Source of the DNA: Paraperibacillus marinus
GTDB taxonomy: Bacteria > Bacillota > Bacilli > Bacillales > DSM-1321
Reading direction: 5' to 3'
DNA: 64,000 bases
NCBI RefSeq assembly: GCF_046237605.1
Contig: NZ_CP143542.1
Span: 1 to 64,000 of the forward strand
Within the stretch, counting starts at the first letter, position 1, and the number at the start of each line of letters is the position of its first letter. A program made the translations under genes and the position numbers. This document shows positions 22,341 to 35,752 of the stretch, piece by piece. The notes beneath the pieces were generated by a model. That model saw only the letters and a list, made by a program, of their open reading frames with translations, was not told the origin of the DNA and searched no databases.

Positions 22341-23013
22341 ATGCTTTAACCCGAAGCTTTTTTGTCTGTTCCATAAAGGATGCGACTCTTTCAATGATCG
22401 GTTCAATGGACGCTTCACTCGAGACCAGATCGTAATCATTGATGTTTAGGCGAAGGACAGGACAGGCGTTAAAATGATTGATCCAGTCTTCATATCTCGC
22501 ATGCATTTCCTGCCAATATTCAATCGGGGTCTGCTGTTCCATTGGACGGCCCCGTATTTTGATACGTTCAAGGATATCGTCAAGTGAGCCTTCAATGTAG
22601 ATAAGGAGGTCTGGGTGCGGGAAATAAGGGGTAAGCACCATTGCTTCAAATAGGCTTGTATAGGTTTCATAGTCGACCTTGCTCATCGTCCCTTTTTCAT
22701 AATGCATCTTTGCAAAGATGCCGGTATCCTCATAAATGGATCTGTCCTGGATGAACCCGCCGCCATATTCAAACATTCTCTTCTGTTCCTTAAAACGTTC
22801 GGCAAGGAAGTAAATCTGCAGGTGGAAGCTCCATCTTTCAAAGTCATGATAAAATTTATCCAGATAAGGATTGGTATCGACCTTTTCAAATGAAGTCCGA
22901 AAATTAAGGGCATTAGCAAGGGCGTTTGTCATGGTGGATTTACCGACCCCGACTGTCCCTGCGATTGTGATGACCGCATTATTCGGAATATCATATTTTT
23001 TTCGTAGGTTCAT
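22339..23013 (-). CDS. dck: Deoxyadenosine/deoxycytidine kinase
   Basis: 224-residue deoxynucleoside kinase that phosphorylates dAdo/dCyd for dNTP salvage. The P-loop GTVGVGKST is at residues 19-27, and the motifs FERWSFHLQIYFLAERFKEQ and QDRSIYED are diagnostic. The start at 23013 has AAGGAG upstream; longer in-frame ORF would run into dgk. It overlaps the end of dgk by 23 nt, so the two are cotranscribed as in B. subtilis. Confidence 0.95.
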   Translation of the reverse strand: MNLRKKYDIPNNAVITIAGTVGVGKSTMTNALANALNFRTSFEKVDTNPYLDKFYHDFERWSFHLQIYFLAERFKEQKRMFEYGGGFIQDRSIYEDTGIFAKMHYEKGTMSKVDYETYTSLFEAMVLTPYFPHPDLLIYIEGSLDDILERIKIRGRPMEQQTPIEYWQEMHARYEDWINHFNACPVLRLNINDYDLVSSEASIEPIIERVASFMEQTKKLRVKA

Positions 23014-23650
23014 TAGTATAAACTCCTTTTCGAAGTTCCTTTTCAATTTTGGAAAGGATATAATCATAATCAGCTTTGTTATTGATGAAATCAAGCTCGT
23101 CCCCGTTGAATCGGAGTACAGGGATTTCCGGGTGCAGTTCTTCAAACTGGGTCATGAAGTTTTCGTAATCAAGCGAAAGCTGTTTGAGATATAACGGGCT
23201 GATGTTTTTCTCGATGTCACGGCCTCTTTTATCAATTCGTGAAAGCAGAGTGTCGAGGCTGGCATTTAGATATATAATCATGTTTGGGACAGGCATGTCA
23301 GAAGTTAAAATATTATAAATGCCGAGGTACTTGTCATATTGTTTATCCTTCAAAGTACGTTTGGCGAAGATCAGGTTCTTAAAAATGTGATAATCAGCTG
23401 CTACAGGTTTCTCCTGGCTTAAAAAATCCTTTTCGATATCCTCAAGCTGTTTATAGCGATTGCATAGGAAAAACATTTCCGTCTGGAAGCTCCACTCTTC
23501 GATATTTTCGTAGAACTTACCGAGAAATGGATTCTCATCGACTATTTCTTTCAGGAGCTCAAACTGGAGATTTTCTGAAATGATTTTCGCCAGAGATGTT
23601 TTACCCACACCAATAGGGCCTTCAACCGTGATGAATGGTGTGTTATTCAT
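22991..23650 (-). CDS. dgk: Deoxyguanosine kinase
   Basis: 219-residue salvage kinase for deoxyguanosine, paralogous to the adjacent dck. The P-loop GPIGVGKTS is at residues 11-19, and WSFQTEMFFLCNRYKQLED matches B. subtilis Dgk. The ATG at 23650 is preceded by GGAGGGG; the extension further upstream is not conserved. dgk is the first gene of the minus-strand pair. Confidence 0.94.
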   Translation of the reverse strand: MNNTPFITVEGPIGVGKTSLAKIISENLQFELLKEIVDENPFLGKFYENIEEWSFQTEMFFLCNRYKQLEDIEKDFLSQEKPVAADYHIFKNLIFAKRTLKDKQYDKYLGIYNILTSDMPVPNMIIYLNASLDTLLSRIDKRGRDIEKNISPLYLKQLSLDYENFMTQFEELHPEIPVLRFNGDELDFINNKADYDYILSKIEKELRKGVYTNEPTKKI

Positions 23651-23847
23651 GAAACGTATCCCCTCCAAAAATGATAAGACAAATATGTTGTCTATATATG
23701 TAAAAACATGTAACAAAGGATATTTTAACACAGCCATGAGTTAAAAGGAGAAGTTTATTTATGGAATTGAAAACCTGCTGCAACACAGAAATTGTTTTAT
23801 ATAGTGTGTGTGGCTGCACCTGCTTTTATCATTAAAGGAGAAGATGT

Positions 23848-24351
23848 ATGATACATGAAGATGAAAGGTTCATGATGCTTGCAATGGAAGAGGCGAAAAA
23901 AGCGGAAGCACTGGGAGAGGTTCCGATCGGCGCTGTACTTGTGCACAAGGGCGAAGTGATCGCCTCTGCCCATAATTTAAGGGAGACCGATCAAAGTGCC
24001 ACAGCACATGCAGAGCTGCTGGCAATTGATTCAGCATGCCGGCGGCTGGGCACCTGGAGGCTTGAGGAAACGACTCTGTACGTGACGCTTGAGCCTTGCC
24101 CAATGTGTGCAGGCGCCATTCTTCTCTCGAGGGTGGAAAGGGTGGTGTACGGGGCACATGATCCCAAGGCCGGCTGTGCGGGCACACTTATGAATCTTCT
24201 TCGGGATGAGCGGTTTAACCATCAATCGGAGGTATCGGCCGGTGTCATGGCTCATGAGTGCGGGGAAATGCTGACCCGCTTCTTTAAGGAACTGAGAAAA
24301 AAGAAGAAGGAAGAGAAGGTGAAGCGGCAGCATGGCGCGGGAAACCGGTAA
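23848..24351 (+). CDS. tadA: tRNA-specific adenosine deaminase
   Basis: Converts A34 of the tRNA-Arg(ACG) wobble position to inosine. The zinc site is HAE at residues 54-56 with PCPMC (Cys84 and Cys87), and Glu56 is the proton shuttle. 167 residues with a basic tail. AAAGGAG precedes the ATG. It lies just upstream of the SRP RNA and dnaX as in B. subtilis, but yaaH-yaaI are missing between dck-dgk and tadA. Confidence 0.96.
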   Translation: MIHEDERFMMLAMEEAKKAEALGEVPIGAVLVHKGEVIASAHNLRETDQSATAHAELLAIDSACRRLGTWRLEETTLYVTLEPCPMCAGAILLSRVERVVYGAHDPKAGCAGTLMNLLRDERFNHQSEVSAGVMAHECGEMLTRFFKELRKKKKEEKVKRQHGAGNR

Positions 24352-24376
24352 CACAGGAATTAACAATTCCTAGACG

Positions 24377-24405
24377 TTGATTTTTTATCATAAAAGAGGT
24401 ATACT
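24377..24405 (+). promoter_or_regulatory. Promoter of SRP RNA
   Basis: TTGATT, 17-nt spacer, TATACT, about 45 nt before the SRP RNA fold. B. subtilis scRNA is made as a longer precursor, which fits this gap. Confidence 0.8.
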
Positions 24406-24451
24406 TATTAATGTGCTTAACAGAAGCACCCAACATTATGTTATCAAATTT

Positions 24452-24720
24452 GCCGTGCTAGGCGGGGAGGTAGCGGTGCCCTGTACTCGCAATCCGCTCC
24501 AGCGAGGCTGAATTCCTTTTCACGGTTAATATACTGCAGGGTCTGCCTTAAGTAAGTGGTGTTGATGTCTGGGTCCTGCGCAATGAGAATCCATGAACCA
24601 TGTCAGGTCCGGAAGGAAGCAGCATTAAGTGGAATCTCTCATGTGCCGCAGGGCTGCCTGGGCTGAGCTAACTGCTTAAGTAACGCTTGTGGTTGTTAAT
24701 CAACAAAAGGTGCACGGCGT
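24452..24720 (+). ncRNA. ffs: Signal recognition particle RNA (Bacillus long form)
   Basis: About 270-nt RNA whose ends GCCGTGC and GCACGGC pair. The Ffh-binding domain shows GTCAGGTCCGGAAGGAAGCAGC, and the 5' half carries the Alu-type domain found in the long Bacillus scRNA. It lies between tadA and dnaX as in B. subtilis. Mature ends are approximate. Confidence 0.96.
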
Positions 24721-24735
24721 TATTACATACAAACT

Positions 24736-24771
24736 AAAACTCATTCCGGCAGGCACGGGATGAGTTTTTTT
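24736..24771 (+). terminator. Terminator of SRP RNA
   Basis: AACTCATTCC and GGGATGAGTT arms followed by a run of Ts. Confidence 0.88.
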
Positions 24772-24851
24772 ACTATGTGCCCTTCTATCATTTTTTAGAA
24801 TAATGCATTTACGCTATAATAAGATCATGATCGCTAAAAGGGGAGTTTAAC

Positions 24852-26531
24852 GTGGGATATCAAGCATTATACAGAGTTTGGAGGCCGCAGTCCTTCTTAG
24901 ATGTAGTTGGCCAGGGTCATGTGACCAAAACCCTGCAGAATGCACTCCTGCAGGACAAAATCTCCCATGCCTACCTTTTTTCCGGCCCGAGGGGCACAGG
25001 GAAAACAAGTGCAGCCAAAATTCTGGCCAAAGCTGTGAACTGTGAAAATGGACCTTCTGCCGAACCATGCAATGAATGTTCTGCATGCAGGGGAATTACA
25101 GACGGCTCCATACCAGATGTGATTGAGATCGATGCAGCTTCAAATAACGGAGTGGAAGAAATACGCGATATCCGCGACAAGGTAAAATACGCTCCGAATG
25201 CAGTTAAGTATAAAGTGTATATAGTGGATGAAGTCCACATGCTTTCCATAGGGGCGTTTAACGCGCTTCTTAAGACTCTTGAAGAGCCCCCGCGGCACGT
25301 CATCTTCATCCTGGCCACAACCGAGCCCCATAAAATCCCCCTCACCATCATCTCACGCTGTCAGCGCTTTGACTTTAAGAGAATTGGAACCAGGGACATT
25401 GTAGGGCGGATGAGACAGATTGCCGACAGTTCAGGGGTGAACTGCAGTGACCAGGCCATGGATATCATTGCCCGCGCTGCTGAAGGCGGGATGCGTGATG
25501 CGCTCAGTCTCCTTGACCAGGCGATATCCTTCAGCGAGGACCAGGTGACAGAGGAGGATGCCCTCACAGTTACCGGGGCGGTTTCCCAGTCATTTCTGAC
25601 AAAGCTTGCGTATGCCATCCATGAAAAGGATGTGGCAAAGGCGCTTGATATCCTGGAGCGGCTGCTGTCACTCGGAAAAGATCCATCCCGTTTTATTGAG
25701 GACATGATTTTTTACTACCGGGATATGCTTCTCTATAAGACCGCACCTGGCCTGTCCGAGGCACTTGAACGGGTCTGGGTCGATGATGACTTTAAGCAGC
25801 TTGCCGATCAAATCCAGCCGGATGATTTATACGGGATGATCGAGAGCTTCAATGCTACACAGCAGGAAATCAAATGGACCAATCACCCGCGGGTGTTCAT
25901 AGAAGTGGCGCTTGTTAAGCTCTGCCACAGGGAAAGCGGAGGAAGTGCTTCCACAGAGGGCTATCAGGAGCTGCTGCAGAAAATCAGCCTGCTGGAAAGC
26001 CAAATCAGCGAATTGAAAGAAAAAGGGATAGCCGTATCCGGCATGCAGGCAGCTGCCAAACCGAAACCTCAAAGGACTGGCAAAAAGCAATTTAAGGCGC
26101 CGGCCGGAAGGATCAACGCTATCCTTAAGGAAGCTACAAAACAAGATCTTAATACGGTCAAAGGCCAATGGGGAGAGATGCTGGAACAGCTGGTCAAGCA
26201 GCAGATGAAATCTTCGGTCGCACTCTTGAATGATGCTGAACCAGTAGCTGCCTCAACAGATGCTTTTGTGGTAAAATTTAAGTATGATATTCATTGCCAG
26301 ATGGCGATGGAAAATGCCAGGTTCCTCGAGGCAGTGGGCGGCATTATCCTGCAGACCACAGGGAGAAAGCTTTCCATGATTGGAGTTCCTGAGGACCAAT
26401 GGGGTAAAATCAGGGAAGAGTATCTTGCTTCACAATCCACTGATAAGGTGGAAACCAAAGACGTGGAAGACCCCTTCATCGCAGAGGCGAGAAGACTTGT
26501 TGGGGATGAACTGCTGGAAATCAAAGAATAA
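24852..26531 (+). CDS. dnaX: DNA polymerase III subunits gamma/tau
   Basis: AAA+ clamp-loader motor that opens the beta clamp and links polymerases at the fork. Walker A GPRGTGKT is at residues 45-52, and the zinc knuckle uses Cys64, 73, 76 and 79. The SRC motif and Walker B VDEVHM are present. The 559 residues include a tau-like C-terminal part. No obvious slippery frameshift signal is seen, in line with Bacillus making only tau. GTG start with GGGGAG upstream. Confidence 0.97.
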   Translation: MGYQALYRVWRPQSFLDVVGQGHVTKTLQNALLQDKISHAYLFSGPRGTGKTSAAKILAKAVNCENGPSAEPCNECSACRGITDGSIPDVIEIDAASNNGVEEIRDIRDKVKYAPNAVKYKVYIVDEVHMLSIGAFNALLKTLEEPPRHVIFILATTEPHKIPLTIISRCQRFDFKRIGTRDIVGRMRQIADSSGVNCSDQAMDIIARAAEGGMRDALSLLDQAISFSEDQVTEEDALTVTGAVSQSFLTKLAYAIHEKDVAKALDILERLLSLGKDPSRFIEDMIFYYRDMLLYKTAPGLSEALERVWVDDDFKQLADQIQPDDLYGMIESFNATQQEIKWTNHPRVFIEVALVKLCHRESGGSASTEGYQELLQKISLLESQISELKEKGIAVSGMQAAAKPKPQRTGKKQFKAPAGRINAILKEATKQDLNTVKGQWGEMLEQLVKQQMKSSVALLNDAEPVAASTDAFVVKFKYDIHCQMAMENARFLEAVGGIILQTTGRKLSMIGVPEDQWGKIREEYLASQSTDKVETKDVEDPFIAEARRLVGDELLEIKE

Positions 26532-26545
26532 TGGAGGTTAGGAAT

Positions 26546-26869
26546 ATGATGCGTGGCGGCGGAAATATGCAAAACATGATGAAACAAATGCAAAAGATGC
26601 AAAAGAAGATGGAAGAAGCCCAGGCGAACCTTGGTGAAGAAAAAATTGAAGGTACTGCCGGCGGCGGAATGGTAACAGTTGTCGTATCTGGCCATAAAGA
26701 AATAATTGAAGTGAAAATCAAACCAGAGGTTGTCGATCCCGATGATATTGAAATGCTGCAGGATTTAGTGCTGGCAGCTACAAATGACGCCCTTAAAAAG
26801 GCCGATCAGCTGACTAATCAGACTATGGGGCAATTCACAAAAGGATTAAATCTGCCTGGAATGTTCTAG
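26546..26869 (+). CDS. yaaK: YbaB/EbfC family nucleoid-associated protein
   Basis: 107-residue DNA-binding protein of the YbaB/EbfC family, which forms dimers that bind DNA weakly and compact the nucleoid. The N-terminal MMKQMQKMQKKMEEAQ helix and the core EGTAGGGMVTV are diagnostic. ATG 26546 follows GGAGG by 8 nt; the in-frame ATG at 26531 overlaps the dnaX stop and lacks a site. The dnaX-yaaK-recR cluster is a conserved operon. Confidence 0.95.
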   Translation: MMRGGGNMQNMMKQMQKMQKKMEEAQANLGEEKIEGTAGGGMVTVVVSGHKEIIEVKIKPEVVDPDDIEMLQDLVLAATNDALKKADQLTNQTMGQFTKGLNLPGMF

Positions 26870-26880
26870 GAGGTTTTTCT

Positions 26881-27477
26881 ATGCATTACCCGGAGCCTAT
26901 ATCTAAATTGATAGACAGCTTTATGAAACTGCCGGGCATCGGTCCTAAAACCGCCGCCCGGCTTGCTTTCTTTGTTTTAAATATGAAAGAAGACATTGTC
27001 CTTGATTTTGCCAAAGCGCTTGTGAATGCAAAACGGAACCTGTCATATTGCTCGGTGTGCGGCCACATAACCGATCAGGATCCCTGCTATATATGCGAGG
27101 ATCAGCGGAGGGACCGGAGCATCGTATGTGTCGTACAGGATCCCAAGGATGTAATCGCCATGGAAAAGATGAGGGAATATAACGGCCTGTATCATGTGCT
27201 CCATGGAAGCATTTCACCTATGGATGGGATAGGGCCTGAAGATATAAATATCCCGGACCTGCTTAAAAGGCTGCAGGATGAGACGATAAAAGAAGTAATC
27301 CTGGCGACAAATCCCAATATAGAAGGCGAAGCAACTGCCATGTATATATCCAGGCTCCTTAAGCCGTCAGGCATCCGGATTACAAGGATTGCCCACGGGC
27401 TGCCAGTCGGAGGCGACCTTGAGTATGCGGACGAAGTGACACTTTCCAAAGCAATTGAAGGCCGCCGTGAGGTTTAA
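26881..27477 (+). CDS. recR: Recombination mediator RecR
   Basis: Ring-forming protein that works with RecO and RecF to load RecA onto SSB-coated DNA. 198 residues with an N-terminal helix-hairpin-helix (LPGIGPKTAARLAF), a zinc finger with Cys57, 60, 69 and 72, and a Toprim domain. AGGAGG precedes the ATG within the dnaX operon. Confidence 0.97.
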   Translation: MHYPEPISKLIDSFMKLPGIGPKTAARLAFFVLNMKEDIVLDFAKALVNAKRNLSYCSVCGHITDQDPCYICEDQRRDRSIVCVVQDPKDVIAMEKMREYNGLYHVLHGSISPMDGIGPEDINIPDLLKRLQDETIKEVILATNPNIEGEATAMYISRLLKPSGIRITRIAHGLPVGGDLEYADEVTLSKAIEGRREV

Positions 27478-27503
27478 ATCTTAAAACTGCATGGAGGTAT
27501 ATC

Positions 27504-27722
27504 ATGTTCTTTCGGCGTAAAGGATGGCTTCGAAAGGAATACGACCAGCGGCTAATCAGTCAGCTTGAGGAATTAAAGAGAAGCTGGCTGAACCAGAAAG
27601 CGCTGCTGGAGAAAAGTGTGGATCCGTCGCATGATATTATCTGCAGCGTGAAACTGGCGGAAGCAAAGTATTTCTATTTATTTAAAGAAGCAAAAAAGAG
27701 AAATGTAAAAGTAAGGCCATAA
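27504..27722 (+). CDS. yaaL: YaaL family (DUF2508) protein
   Basis: 72-residue protein of unknown function of the YaaL/DUF2508 family, conserved between recR and bofA in spore formers. It is basic and helical, with KLAEAKYFYLFKEAKKR at the C-terminus. ATGGAGGT site upstream. It is probably cotranscribed with recR. Confidence 0.88.
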   Translation: MFFRRKGWLRKEYDQRLISQLEELKRSWLNQKALLEKSVDPSHDIICSVKLAEAKYFYLFKEAKKRNVKVRP

Positions 27723-27797
27723 GCATGGTTCTAAAACCTCTTCTGGCGGTCATATGCTGTTTAGTACAAGCAGTATACCGTCAGGGAGGTTTTTATA

Positions 27798-28061
27798 ATG
27801 GAACCAATTGCGTTTATAGCAGTAATCGGGAGTCTGATCGTGCTTCTGCTTTTAGTGGGAACTCCCCTTAAACCGCTGAGGTGGGCCGGCCAGGGAGCTA
27901 TCAGGCTTGTCATCGGTGCGCTCTTTCTTTTTTTCTTAAATGCGATGGGAAACGCGATCGGGCTTCATGTACCGATAAATCTTGCGACATCTTCGATTGC
28001 TGGTTTTCTCGGTATACCGGGGGTCGCAGCAATGGCAGCCCTGCAGTACTGGATTTTATAG
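27798..28061 (+). CDS. bofA: Pro-SigK processing inhibitor BofA
   Basis: 87-residue integral membrane protein that, with SpoIVFA, holds the SpoIVFB protease inactive until the forespore signal arrives, delaying SigK activation in the mother cell. Hydrophobic segments span about residues 4-20, 34-53 and 63-80. The conserved C-terminal GFLGIPGVAAMAALQYWIL is diagnostic. AGGGAGG precedes the ATG. It lies between yaaL and the second rRNA operon as in B. subtilis. Confidence 0.95.
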   Translation: MEPIAFIAVIGSLIVLLLLVGTPLKPLRWAGQGAIRLVIGALFLFFLNAMGNAIGLHVPINLATSSIAGFLGIPGVAAMAALQYWIL

Positions 28062-28077
28062 ATCTTTTTTTGACCTG

Positions 28078-28107
28078 GGAGCAGCCGGAGCGCGGCTCTC
28101 CTTTTTT
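28078..28107 (+). terminator. Terminator after bofA
   Basis: GGAG/CTCC and AGCC/GGCT arms with a small bulge, then six Ts. Confidence 0.75.
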
Positions 28108-28132
28108 GTTTTTATTTTATTAATAAATACTA

Positions 28133-28161
28133 TTGACTTCCGTTGGCAAACTTGATATTAT
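28133..28161 (+). promoter_or_regulatory. rRNA operon 2 promoter P1
   Basis: TTGACT, 17-nt spacer, TATTAT. Confidence 0.85.
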
Positions 28162-28205
28162 ATTATTTGTCGCTGAAAACAAAGCGATGGTGAAACAAAA
28201 AATTG

Positions 28206-28234
28206 TTGACTTTATATCATCGGAATGTTATGAT
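28206..28234 (+). promoter_or_regulatory. rRNA operon 2 promoter P2
   Basis: TTGACT, 17-nt spacer, TATGAT, 73 nt after P1. Its sequence differs from P2 of operon 1 although the transcribed region is nearly identical. Confidence 0.85.
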
Positions 28235-28254
28235 TATAAAGTCGCTTATGACGA

Positions 28255-28282
28255 AATGTTCTTTGAAAACTGAACGAAACAA
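28255..28282 (+). promoter_or_regulatory. boxA and 16S processing arm, operon 2
   Basis: Same TGTTCTTTGAAAACTGAACG leader as operon 1; homology between the two operons begins here. Confidence 0.75.
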
Positions 28283-28350
28283 GACGCCAGTTACTTCTTA
28301 TTTATAGGAAGTAAACAAAACAAGTTTTAAACTTTATGAGCTATATCAAA

Positions 28351-29908
<1,558 letters not shown>

Positions 29909-30054
29909 AAAAAGCGATCTTGTTTCGTTCAGTTTTGAGGGAGCATTCTCTCAAAAACAGAAAATAAATTAGAAACGAACTATTCGAGGAAGCGAACGAG
30001 TGAAGCTGACGAAGAAGAGCGAAGTTTATCATTTATTTTCATCATAATGGTAAG

Positions 30055-30131
<77 letters not shown>

Positions 30132-30153
30132 TTTTTTATGTAAAGACCCTATT

Positions 30154-30229
30154 GGGGCCTTAGCTCAGCTGGGAGAGCGCCTGCCTTGCACGCAGGAGGT
30201 CAGCGGTTCGATCCCGCTAGGCTCCACCA
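30154..30229 (+). tRNA. tRNA-Ala (TGC), operon 2
   Basis: Identical to the operon 1 tRNA: anticodon TGC, encoded CCA. Confidence 0.97.
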
Positions 30230-30498
30230 TAGCACTATTCGTTCTTTGAAAACTAGATAACAATATAAGGCAAAAATGATTTGCGTCATTTTACCGCATC
30301 GAGTAATAAACCGAGTTAAGTTTTATTGTTTTATTATGGTTCGATGATGAAGCGAAACTTCTCTCACCTTCAGAAGCTGAGTAGAAGCGAGTTATTCGAG
30401 GAAGCGAGCGATTTACACCTGCGCGTACTTCACGTACGTGAGGATGTGAACGAGTGAGCTGACAAAGAAGAACGAAGTTTATCGTCAGCCGGATTAAT

Positions 30499-33445
<2,947 letters not shown>

Positions 33446-33526
33446 CTATCTTGTTTATACTCGAAAAACGTAATGCGAATCAGCCTTTGTTATCTAGTTT
33501 TGAAGGAACGAAAGTTCATTCATATC

Positions 33527-33646
<120 letters not shown>

Positions 33647-33655
33647 GATCAATGG

Positions 33656-33685
33656 AAGACCAGCTTTTTAGCTGGTCTTTTTTGT
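33656..33685 (+). terminator. rRNA operon 2 terminator
   Basis: Identical AGACCAGCT/AGCTGGTCT hairpin with T run; inter-operon homology stops about seven bases later. Confidence 0.93.
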
Positions 33686-33915
33686 ATGCCTGAAACCATA
33701 AAAGCGATGTTCCTTTCATGGAAGTCTCCATTTTCCATTTTTTCTGAACGGTATAATAGTCCCCTTTTCATTCTGTTCTGGATTTAATTCTTTCACTCTT
33801 GCTTATCCTTGCCGATTTCAAAAATCTTTATGGAAGACATACACAGACAGGATTGCAGGTTCATAGAATAAAACAGAATGGGCCAGTATCCCGGGTGGAA
33901 ACAATTCAAAAAATT

Positions 33916-33945
33916 GTATACAACAGTGTTTTTTCGGACAGAATA
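33916..33945 (+). promoter_or_regulatory. SigF/SigG-type promoter of csfB
   Basis: GTATA at 33916-33920, 15 nt, then GGACAGAATA at 33936-33945, close to the SigF consensus (GYWTA, GGnrAnAnTw). In B. subtilis csfB is read by SigF and SigG in the forespore. The transcript start would be about 13 nt before the csfB start codon. Confidence 0.75.
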
Positions 33946-33964
33946 GGGATATGGAGGTGGAGAT

Positions 33965-34165
33965 GTGGAGTCTCAAGCAAAACGTTTAACAGGGGAAATA
34001 TGTGTGATTTGTGAGCAGGAGAGCCTGAAGGGCATACATCTTTATACGTCTTTTATATGTTTTGAGTGTGAAAGGGATATAACGGCAACTGATACGGCTG
34101 ATCCTAAATATACTTTTATTATCGGGCAGCTTAAAAAGGCTGCAAAGCCGGAAATCTTCTCATAA
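33965..34165 (+). CDS. csfB: Anti-sigma factor CsfB (Gin)
   Basis: 66-residue zinc protein that binds SigG (and SigE in the forespore), preventing premature late forespore transcription. Two CxxC pairs, Cys13/16 and Cys32/35, form the zinc site. The IIGQLKKAAKPEIFS tail is conserved. GTG start, with GGAGG seven nt upstream. In B. subtilis xpaC and yaaN follow; here yaaO is next. Confidence 0.93.
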   Translation: MESQAKRLTGEICVICEQESLKGIHLYTSFICFECERDITATDTADPKYTFIIGQLKKAAKPEIFS

Positions 34166-34172
34166 TATTAGG

Positions 34173-34215
34173 TTCTCCCTGCTCAGGTTGGCTGAGCGGG
34201 GAATTTTAATTTTCA
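34173..34215 (+). terminator. Probable terminator after csfB
   Basis: CCCTGCTCA and TGAGCGGGG arms with mismatches and a T/A-rich tail rather than a clean T run. Confidence 0.5.
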
Positions 34216-34286
34216 GGGGCTGCAGTAACATAGTTCATGAGAACTCTGATAAAATGAGGATACATATTAAAAAGGATGATTATGTT

Positions 34287-35729
34287 TTGCGAAATCAAGA
34301 ACAGCTTCCATTAGTGGAGGCGCTGCGCCGGCACGTTTACGAAAATCGAGTTTCCATGCATGTGCCTGGACATAAAAATGGCCATGTTTTTCCAGAAGAG
34401 GGATATGATCTGTTTCAGTCAGTGCTTCCGATTGATGTGACAGAAATCACGGGACTCGACGATCTCCATGCACCTGAAGGAGCCATCAGGGAGGCTGAAG
34501 AGCTTCTCAGTGAATTATACGGCTCCCTGCATAGTTTCTTTTTAGTCAACGGGACAACTTCCGGAAACCTTGCCATGATCATGGCTGCCTGTGAAGAAGG
34601 CGACGTCGTCTTTGTGCAGAGGAATTGTCATAAATCCATATTACATGGCTTGATGCTTGCCCGTGTCAAGCCGGTTTTCATTACACCTGAGCTTGTCAAA
34701 GGCTGGGGGATAGGCGGAGGCATTACACAGGAAGGAATCAGGGAAGCATTAAAGGTCCACCCGTCACCAAAGGCCATTATTTTAACCTCCCCTACCTATT
34801 ATGGTACTGGTCTGGATATACGTCACCTTGTATCGTTTTGCCATTCTCACGGGATGCTGGTACTGGCAGATGAGGCCCATGGTGCCCATTTTACATTAGG
34901 TGCCCCTTTCCCGGAGGGGGCTGTATCTGCTGGAGCAGATATTGTGGTTCAATCGGCGCATAAAACCCTTCCAGCGATGACTATGGGATCTTATCTGCAT
35001 TTGAACAGCCATAGGGTTGAAAAAGGGAAGCTGCGCTTTTACCTGCAGCTCTTTCAGTCAAGTTCACCCTCTTATCCGATTATGGCTTCCCTGGACCTGG
35101 CACGCCGTTACCTGGCTGGTTTTACATCGGAAAGGACAAGGAAGCTGTCTGATGCTGTCGGACGCTTCAGGGCAGATCTGCAGTCAATCGAAGGGATATC
35201 AGTGATGGAAGGATACTATCTGGATCCGTTAAAGGTCACTTTGTGTTCAACCGCCGGTGTTTCAGGATATAAGCTGCAGCAAGCCTTTGAAAGTCAGCAT
35301 ATATATCCTGAGCTGGCCGATCCTCGGAATGTATTATTCATTCTCCCTCTGAATGCTGAATCGATCAAGCGGGAATCCAGCCGTGTCATTGGCGGTATCG
35401 CAAGAAGTCTGGAAGGAATGGAACCGGGAGGGGTTACACCTGACCTGAAGGATATCCACCTGCCGGGAACAATCAGCAGACTGGAGCTTTCTTTTCAGGA
35501 AATGGAGAAGCGGGAAGTCATTCAGCATGAAGTCTGGGAGAGTGCCGGACAGATTGCCGGAGAATCGATCATCCCGTATCCTCCGGGCATTCCGCTGCTT
35601 TTAAAAGGAGAGCGGATCACACAGGAAATCCTTGCCGTCTTGGGGCATTACTTGGAGCTTGGTGCGAGATTCCATGGCGGAGAGGGTCTTTCGGAAAATA
35701 AAATTGCTGTGTTCCACAAATTGGCATAA
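34287..35729 (+). CDS. yaaO: Orn/Lys/Arg decarboxylase-family PLP enzyme YaaO
   Basis: Fold-type I PLP enzyme of the Orn/Lys/Arg decarboxylase family; the substrate in Bacillus is not firmly known. The PLP lysine is Lys226 in SAHKTLPAMT, DEAHGAHF holds the PLP-pairing Asp, and the C-terminal domain carries IIPYPPGIPLL. From TTG 34287 the protein is 480 residues, equal to my recollection of B. subtilis YaaO; AAAGGA lies about 11 nt upstream. Longer in-frame extensions to 34188 have no ribosome site. It heads the tmk-holB cluster. Confidence 0.92.
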   Translation: MRNQEQLPLVEALRRHVYENRVSMHVPGHKNGHVFPEEGYDLFQSVLPIDVTEITGLDDLHAPEGAIREAEELLSELYGSLHSFFLVNGTTSGNLAMIMAACEEGDVVFVQRNCHKSILHGLMLARVKPVFITPELVKGWGIGGGITQEGIREALKVHPSPKAIILTSPTYYGTGLDIRHLVSFCHSHGMLVLADEAHGAHFTLGAPFPEGAVSAGADIVVQSAHKTLPAMTMGSYLHLNSHRVEKGKLRFYLQLFQSSSPSYPIMASLDLARRYLAGFTSERTRKLSDAVGRFRADLQSIEGISVMEGYYLDPLKVTLCSTAGVSGYKLQQAFESQHIYPELADPRNVLFILPLNAESIKRESSRVIGGIARSLEGMEPGGVTPDLKDIHLPGTISRLELSFQEMEKREVIQHEVWESAGQIAGESIIPYPPGIPLLLKGERITQEILAVLGHYLELGARFHGGEGLSENKIAVFHKLA

Positions 35730-35752
35730 CACATACTTGGAGGATTTAATAT

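Noticed and set aside
22097..22435. 112-residue ORF across repeat copy 2 and the dck terminator
   Set aside because: It runs through repeat and terminator into antisense of dck; no ribosome site.
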